Assembly: GCA_963576785.1 (NCBI GenBank)
Contig: OY756141.1
Span: 1,860,001 to 1,924,000 of the forward strand
DNA length: 64,000 nucleotides
Direction: 5' to 3'
Origin: Chlorophyllum brunneum
Taxonomy: Eukaryota; Basidiomycota; Agaricomycetes; Agaricales; Agaricaceae
Shown here: in pieces, positions 60,125-64,000 of the stretch
How the letters are laid out: the number at the start of each line of letters is the position of its first letter
Numbering within the stretch: position 1 is the stretch's first letter
Notes under the pieces: generated by a model
Database searches by the model: none
What the model saw: the letters and a program-made list of their open reading frames with translations, nothing else
What the model was told of the DNA's origin: nothing
Position numbers and translations under genes: made by a program

Positions 60125-61607
60125 TCACGTTCCTGTATGCGAATGCCGGGAGAAGTAGTCAGAATCAAGGTTTACTGTAAAGATAAGTCAGAGAAATTGG
60201 GCAAGCCTTCCAGCGGAAGTGAAGACATACCAGCAAGAGCAAGAAAAAGCTGGTGGCGGAATGTATTAGCATGGAAACCAAATGACGTGTTGGAACGTAC
60301 GGCGCGTTCATCCAAGGAGAGCACCCTAGAACTGAACTGGGGTACATAGTCTTGTCCACCAGGACGAAGTGTGACTGGCTTGAAGCAGATCGAATAGCGA
60401 CCTTAGAGGTATCAGAATGTCACAGATCTCCACTGATATCGACAGAGATTACCTGTATCAGTAAAGATCTTGACTTTGGAGTCAGCGAGGCCTTGAAACA
60501 AGGGTCAAGCCTATGACATCACCTCCCGACCAAAGCCCCGGAATGCACGACTGATGAAGGCGATTTCCTGACCTCGTCCATCTGACAATCGGAAGTCCCA
60601 CGCAAGGAAGGGTGCGTCAACTTTGGCAACTTGGGTAAAAACGGCAGCACCGGGTTCAGGCTGGGCTTCTGATACAAGTGACAATATCCGTCTGGGGCTG
60701 TCCCTTGGTATAGAGGATCAGTATCACAGACGGGGTCTTCGATGCAAGGCTTTACCTGAGGAAGAGATCATAGCGTCTGCGCCACAGGTGCCATACTTGT
60801 TGGACTTCCCCAAACGTGTCCAGGATTGGTTCGCCTTCGGGAGTGTAGTCTGATAAATTCTTCAGGCGCTGGACGTACATTCGGGAATTGATCCATGCGA
60901 AAGGCCGCCTCAGCTACTGGGGGGTCAGTCGGGCGGAAGCGAAGTGCGTAAAAACCGACCCATAAGATGGGAGATCCACTCGTGTTGAGGACGACAGCTC
61001 TGAAAGGTCTATGGGTAGCGAAGGTCTGACGGGCGAGAGTACCTAGGAAACCACGATCCTCCTCAGCGATGAATCCAAGGAGTTCACCTTCTTCATTGCC
61101 TGTGGTTCGACAGTCGCTTGAGTCGCTATCCTACATATGCCAACGCATGACCGAGGATACTCACGAATGGTATATTTATTGCACTGTTCAAAACCAACAA
61201 AGACATTGAGCATCTCGATTTGTCTATGAGATACTTGATGAGAGTACGGTAAAGATGACACGTAAAGTAGCGTTGGAGTACCGTTCAACGATTAGGGTTT
61301 CGTTCCGCATGAGCAGCCTTTGGAGTCCTTCCTCAGCACCGCTCACTGGTGGTCGGTGAGCGGTGCGCCACATAGAATATTCATCGCTCGACGGCGCACC
61401 CTCAAGAGGTACCTCATCAACAGACCGCCGCGAAGCAAGAAGGTCCCTCGAGCCAGTGGTTTCTCTACTTCTTCCCGCACCAGCCGCACGTTTGGTAGGA
61501 AACCGACTCAAAGCATATGAGCGACACTGTTGATAGTGCGAGCTGAGATAGCGCAGGGTTCTGAAGGAAGGCCTTGTGAACACCAGGTAACCTGCCGCCA
61601 GAACCAT
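60125..61607 (-). CDS. AIM25: Phospholipid scramblase family protein, mitochondrial
   Basis: Relative of human PLSCR proteins and yeast Aim25. Nine exons: 61282-61607, 61165-61223, 60960-61099, 60756-60913, 60523-60703, 60453-60468, 60301-60401, 60231-60249, 60125-60174; 349 residues. The first 60 residues are Arg/Ser-rich and nearly free of acidic residues, as in a mitochondrial leader. Scramblase strings: LQRLLMRNETLIVERQIEML, FVGFEQCNKYTI, FLGTLARQTFATHRPF, LRRPFAWINSRMYVQRL, RRRYDLFLRDSPRRIL, FLAWDFRLSDGRGQEI, SRAFRGFGREIFTDTG and the end ALFLALAVNLDSDYFSRH, the family's C-terminal membrane segment. Exons of 16 and 19 bases are forced by phase. ATG at 61607 faces that of the initiation factor at 61854. 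Confidence 0.92.
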
Positions 61608-61853
61608 TGGGCTGGGCAAGAACAGAAGAGACGTTAGCGTCAATCCAAAAATGTCCAGGGATGATCGTCATTGCTCGGCGCACCCGTGACGGAACGGAAA
61701 ATGTGATCTCACGTGCACCAATGAAATGAATGCAATGAGAGACCGGGTCGTTGGGCAGTACTCATCCTCCAGCTATCTCCAATTCCCGCAGACTCCTTGT
61801 TCCGAACCATTGACGTCGCGGGTCGTGCTGTCGGCAGAGTCAAGGTTGTCTAG
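61608..61853. promoter_or_regulatory. Divergent promoter of two mitochondrial genes
   Basis: 246 bases between the starts of the scramblase gene and the mitochondrial initiation factor. No clear TATA box; the region is of mixed composition. Confidence 0.5.
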
Positions 61854-64000
61854 ATGCATCGGCACAGGTCACTGCTGCCCAGACTGCAATGTCATCATGT
61901 CCAGATCCGTGCAGCAGCTACTGCAGCTAAATTGAAGGTACTACGCCTGTGAACTGTTTGGTGTCTGGACTTCGTTGACGTTCACGCCAGACACCCGACC
62001 GGGCCTACGACTACTCGGAGCGGCTGCCTACGCTTAAGAAATGGTCTCCGACGCAGTCCGTCGATGTAGGTGCCTTCTTTTCTGAGACCACGATGCTGGT
62101 CTCACCATTTTACAGACCTCAATTAAGTCTTGGGATCGTTCAAACGATTTCAATAAGTATTCTCGTGCCCGTAGCTCCGAGCATCGTTCGTGTCTTATAT
62201 GGATAAATACAGATAATCAACTCATTACTCGCAGAGCCTTCGCAGCCCCCACGACCGTCTTCGCGTCACGAACAAATCCCTGAAAAATGGTCTCCATCGT
62301 CACTACAATTCAAATCCAACCAGAACCCTAAACAGCTTCAAAACCGGGGACAGAACGGCCGGAACGAGTTCCAGCCTTCCAAAAGTCTGCTCAGCAAAAA
62401 GCAATCACTAGTAACACAAGGTGATGTCGCTCAGAAAAATACAACTACGCAGAGTGCAATGGCGCGAGAGGTCGAAGCTGATGACTGTCAGCCTGAGCTG
62501 GGCCGTCCCCGGGAGAACCGCTGGGACAAGAAGCCCCTGCGAGCAGACCGCTCACGTTCAGCTCCCTACAAAACTCGCGGCTCTGTCGTACAGAAGCTCC
62601 ATCTCGATGGGGGTCAAAGCGTGGAACACAAATCCCGCCAAAATACCCAGGTTCGGAAGCCGAAAATCCATCTTCCACGCATGAAGAACAAGCCACGATT
62701 GGATGTGTATATTCCGACAGTTGTGACAGTTGGAACGTTGGCGAGAATATTGGATGTAAAGTTTGGTACGTTGTGTTTTTTTCTCAATAATATCTTTGGG
62801 TTCTTATGCCCCGATTTAGACCGCCTTATTCGTAAGATGATTGAGGCTGGGATGACGCAAGAAGCTACCCATGATCATGGTATGCTTTTCTCCTGCGGGT
62901 CAACCCTCGGCTAAAACCGTTATCATAGTTCTAACTTCAGACTACGCTGTCCTCCTGGCTGAAGATCTTGGACGGAACCCCATCGTTGACGATGAAGCCG
63001 CTTTTGATCTATATCCACCGTGAGTCAACTCTTATGGCAGATATCGGGGCTTTCTCAAGACGTCTGCATTGCTCAGTGGGCCCCACCCTGATTCCTCCTG
63101 CTTGCCCTCCCGGCCACCGATCGTAACAATTATGGGACATGTCGACCACGGTAAAACAACATTGCTTGATACTCTACGATCTTCAGCAGTAGCCAAAAGC
63201 GAAGCTGGAGGCATTACCCAACATATAGGGGCCTTCTCCGTTCCAGTCAGGTCACCACAAGGACCACAGTCCATAACATTTCTTGACACTCCAGGTCATG
63301 CTGCATTTTCCGCTATGCGCGCGCGCGGTGCTGGCATCACAGACATTGTGGTTCTTGTTGTGGCAGCAGATGACGGTATCATGCCCCAGACGAAGGAGGT
63401 GATCAATCTTTTGCAGAAAGATACAGGCAAAGTCGGTCTCGTCGTCGCCATAAACAAGGTCGACAAGCCGGAAGCTGACGTTGTAGGTCTATAAGTTCGC
63501 CTGATTGTAAGATAGAGCTGGAGACTGAATCCTACACATCCTACAGGAAGCCGTAAAGCTGGCGCTAATGACAGAAGGGATCCAGCTCGAGTCCTTTGGT
63601 GGCGACGTGCCCTCGGTGGATGTGTCGGGTTTGACTGGCAGAGGCCTTCCGGAACTCGTGGAAACCCTGTCAGCCATGGCAGATATCCAGGACCTTCGCG
63701 CTGAAAAAGAAGGCTCTGTTCAGGGATACGTGCTTGAGTCAAAGGTGACAAAAGGATTGGGGTGAGTCTCTCGGGTTCCTTGATGGAACGAACCCTCATC
63801 TTCACTTAGCCCCGCTGCAACTGTTTTGGTTTTGCGTGGATGCCTCCGAACTGGCTCCCATATTCTAAGTAGCACTCACCCCGCCAAAGTTCGCGTCATG
63901 ACCGACTCCAGTGGAAAATCTGTCAAAGCAGCATATCCTGGTACGGCAGTCACTGTGTCAGGCTGGAAGACACTACCGAAGGCAGGAGATGAGGTCCTTG
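61854..64000 (+). CDS. IFM1: Mitochondrial translation initiation factor 2 (3' end beyond window)
   Basis: GTPase that brings initiator tRNA to the mitochondrial ribosome. Exons: 61854-61937, 61991-62065, 62116-62185, 62235-62765, 62820-62879, 62941-63019, 63077-63482, 63547-63761 and 63810 to the window edge. The first exon is a typical mitochondrial leader: [19 protein letters not shown], Arg/His-rich with no acidic residues. A Gln/Ser/Arg-rich N-terminal region follows, then the IF2 N domain ([18 protein letters not shown]) and the G domain: [15 protein letters not shown] (G1), [10 protein letters not shown] (G2), [17 protein letters not shown] (G3), INKVDKP (G4), then [11 protein letters not shown] (G5 region) and the start of domain II ([21 protein letters not shown]). 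About 525 residues are visible; domains III and IV are off the edge. Confidence 0.94.

Overview
The window is a gene-dense stretch of a fungal nuclear genome, most likely an Agaricomycete (mushroom-forming basidiomycete). The reasons are that nearly every gene is split by many 45-60 base introns, exons can be very small, genes are packed head-to-head and tail-to-tail, and the gene set (Sog2 with leucine-rich repeats, Vac1-type FYVE protein, Pan2, Mot1, Vid21/Eaf1, a type II membrane GH5 glucanase, a GH55 glucanase) is that of a filamentous basidiomycete. No prokaryotic features, transposons or CRISPR arrays were seen. I rebuilt 24 genes by joining exons at GT-AG (sometimes GC-AG) sites. For 22 of them the summed coding length is a multiple of three or runs cleanly to the window edge; the exceptions are the Eaf1 3' end and the Not4 C-terminal join. 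Functions rest on motif recognition by eye; no database search was run.

Layout. 1-6.4 kb: argininosuccinate lyase (minus, 3' end cut off by the window), then plus-strand Mch1-like transporter, AIG1/FAR-17a-like membrane protein, PIG-H/Gpi15 and PDCD5. 6.5-15.9 kb (minus): Pan2 deadenylase, Sog2 and a JmjC oxygenase. 16.2-22.9 kb (plus): the 1,958-residue Mot1 ATPase. 23.0-27.3 kb (minus): an unrecognised single-pass membrane protein and the FYVE protein Vac1/Pep7. 27.4-29.9 kb (plus): twinfilin and a LOG-family phosphoribohydrolase. 30.0-31.6 kb (minus): cytosolic tryptophanyl-tRNA synthetase. 32.0-36.7 kb (plus): Not4 and a coiled-coil segment that is probably its C-terminus. 36.9-39.4 kb (minus): mitochondrial D-lactate dehydrogenase. 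39.8-44.4 kb (plus): Eaf1/Vid21-like NuA4 scaffold. 45.6-53.4 kb (plus): two exo-beta-1,3-glucanases (GH5 and GH55). 53.5-56.3 kb (plus): Eco1 acetyltransferase and an unknown 402-residue protein. 56.6-61.6 kb (minus): Cdc45 and a mitochondrial-type phospholipid scramblase. 61.9-64 kb (plus): mitochondrial initiation factor 2, cut off by the right edge.

These are mostly housekeeping genes in a euchromatic arm rather than an operon or cluster. Some neighbours share a theme: two wall glucanases side by side, two mitochondrial proteins from one divergent promoter, a JmjC protein and Mot1 from another. The most unusual signal is in gene structure. Exons of 3, 5, 9, 16, 19, 21, 22 and 27 bases are needed to rebuild conserved proteins, and at least four or five introns begin with GC, three of them with the same GCGAGT donor. 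I found no convincing wholly new biological system.
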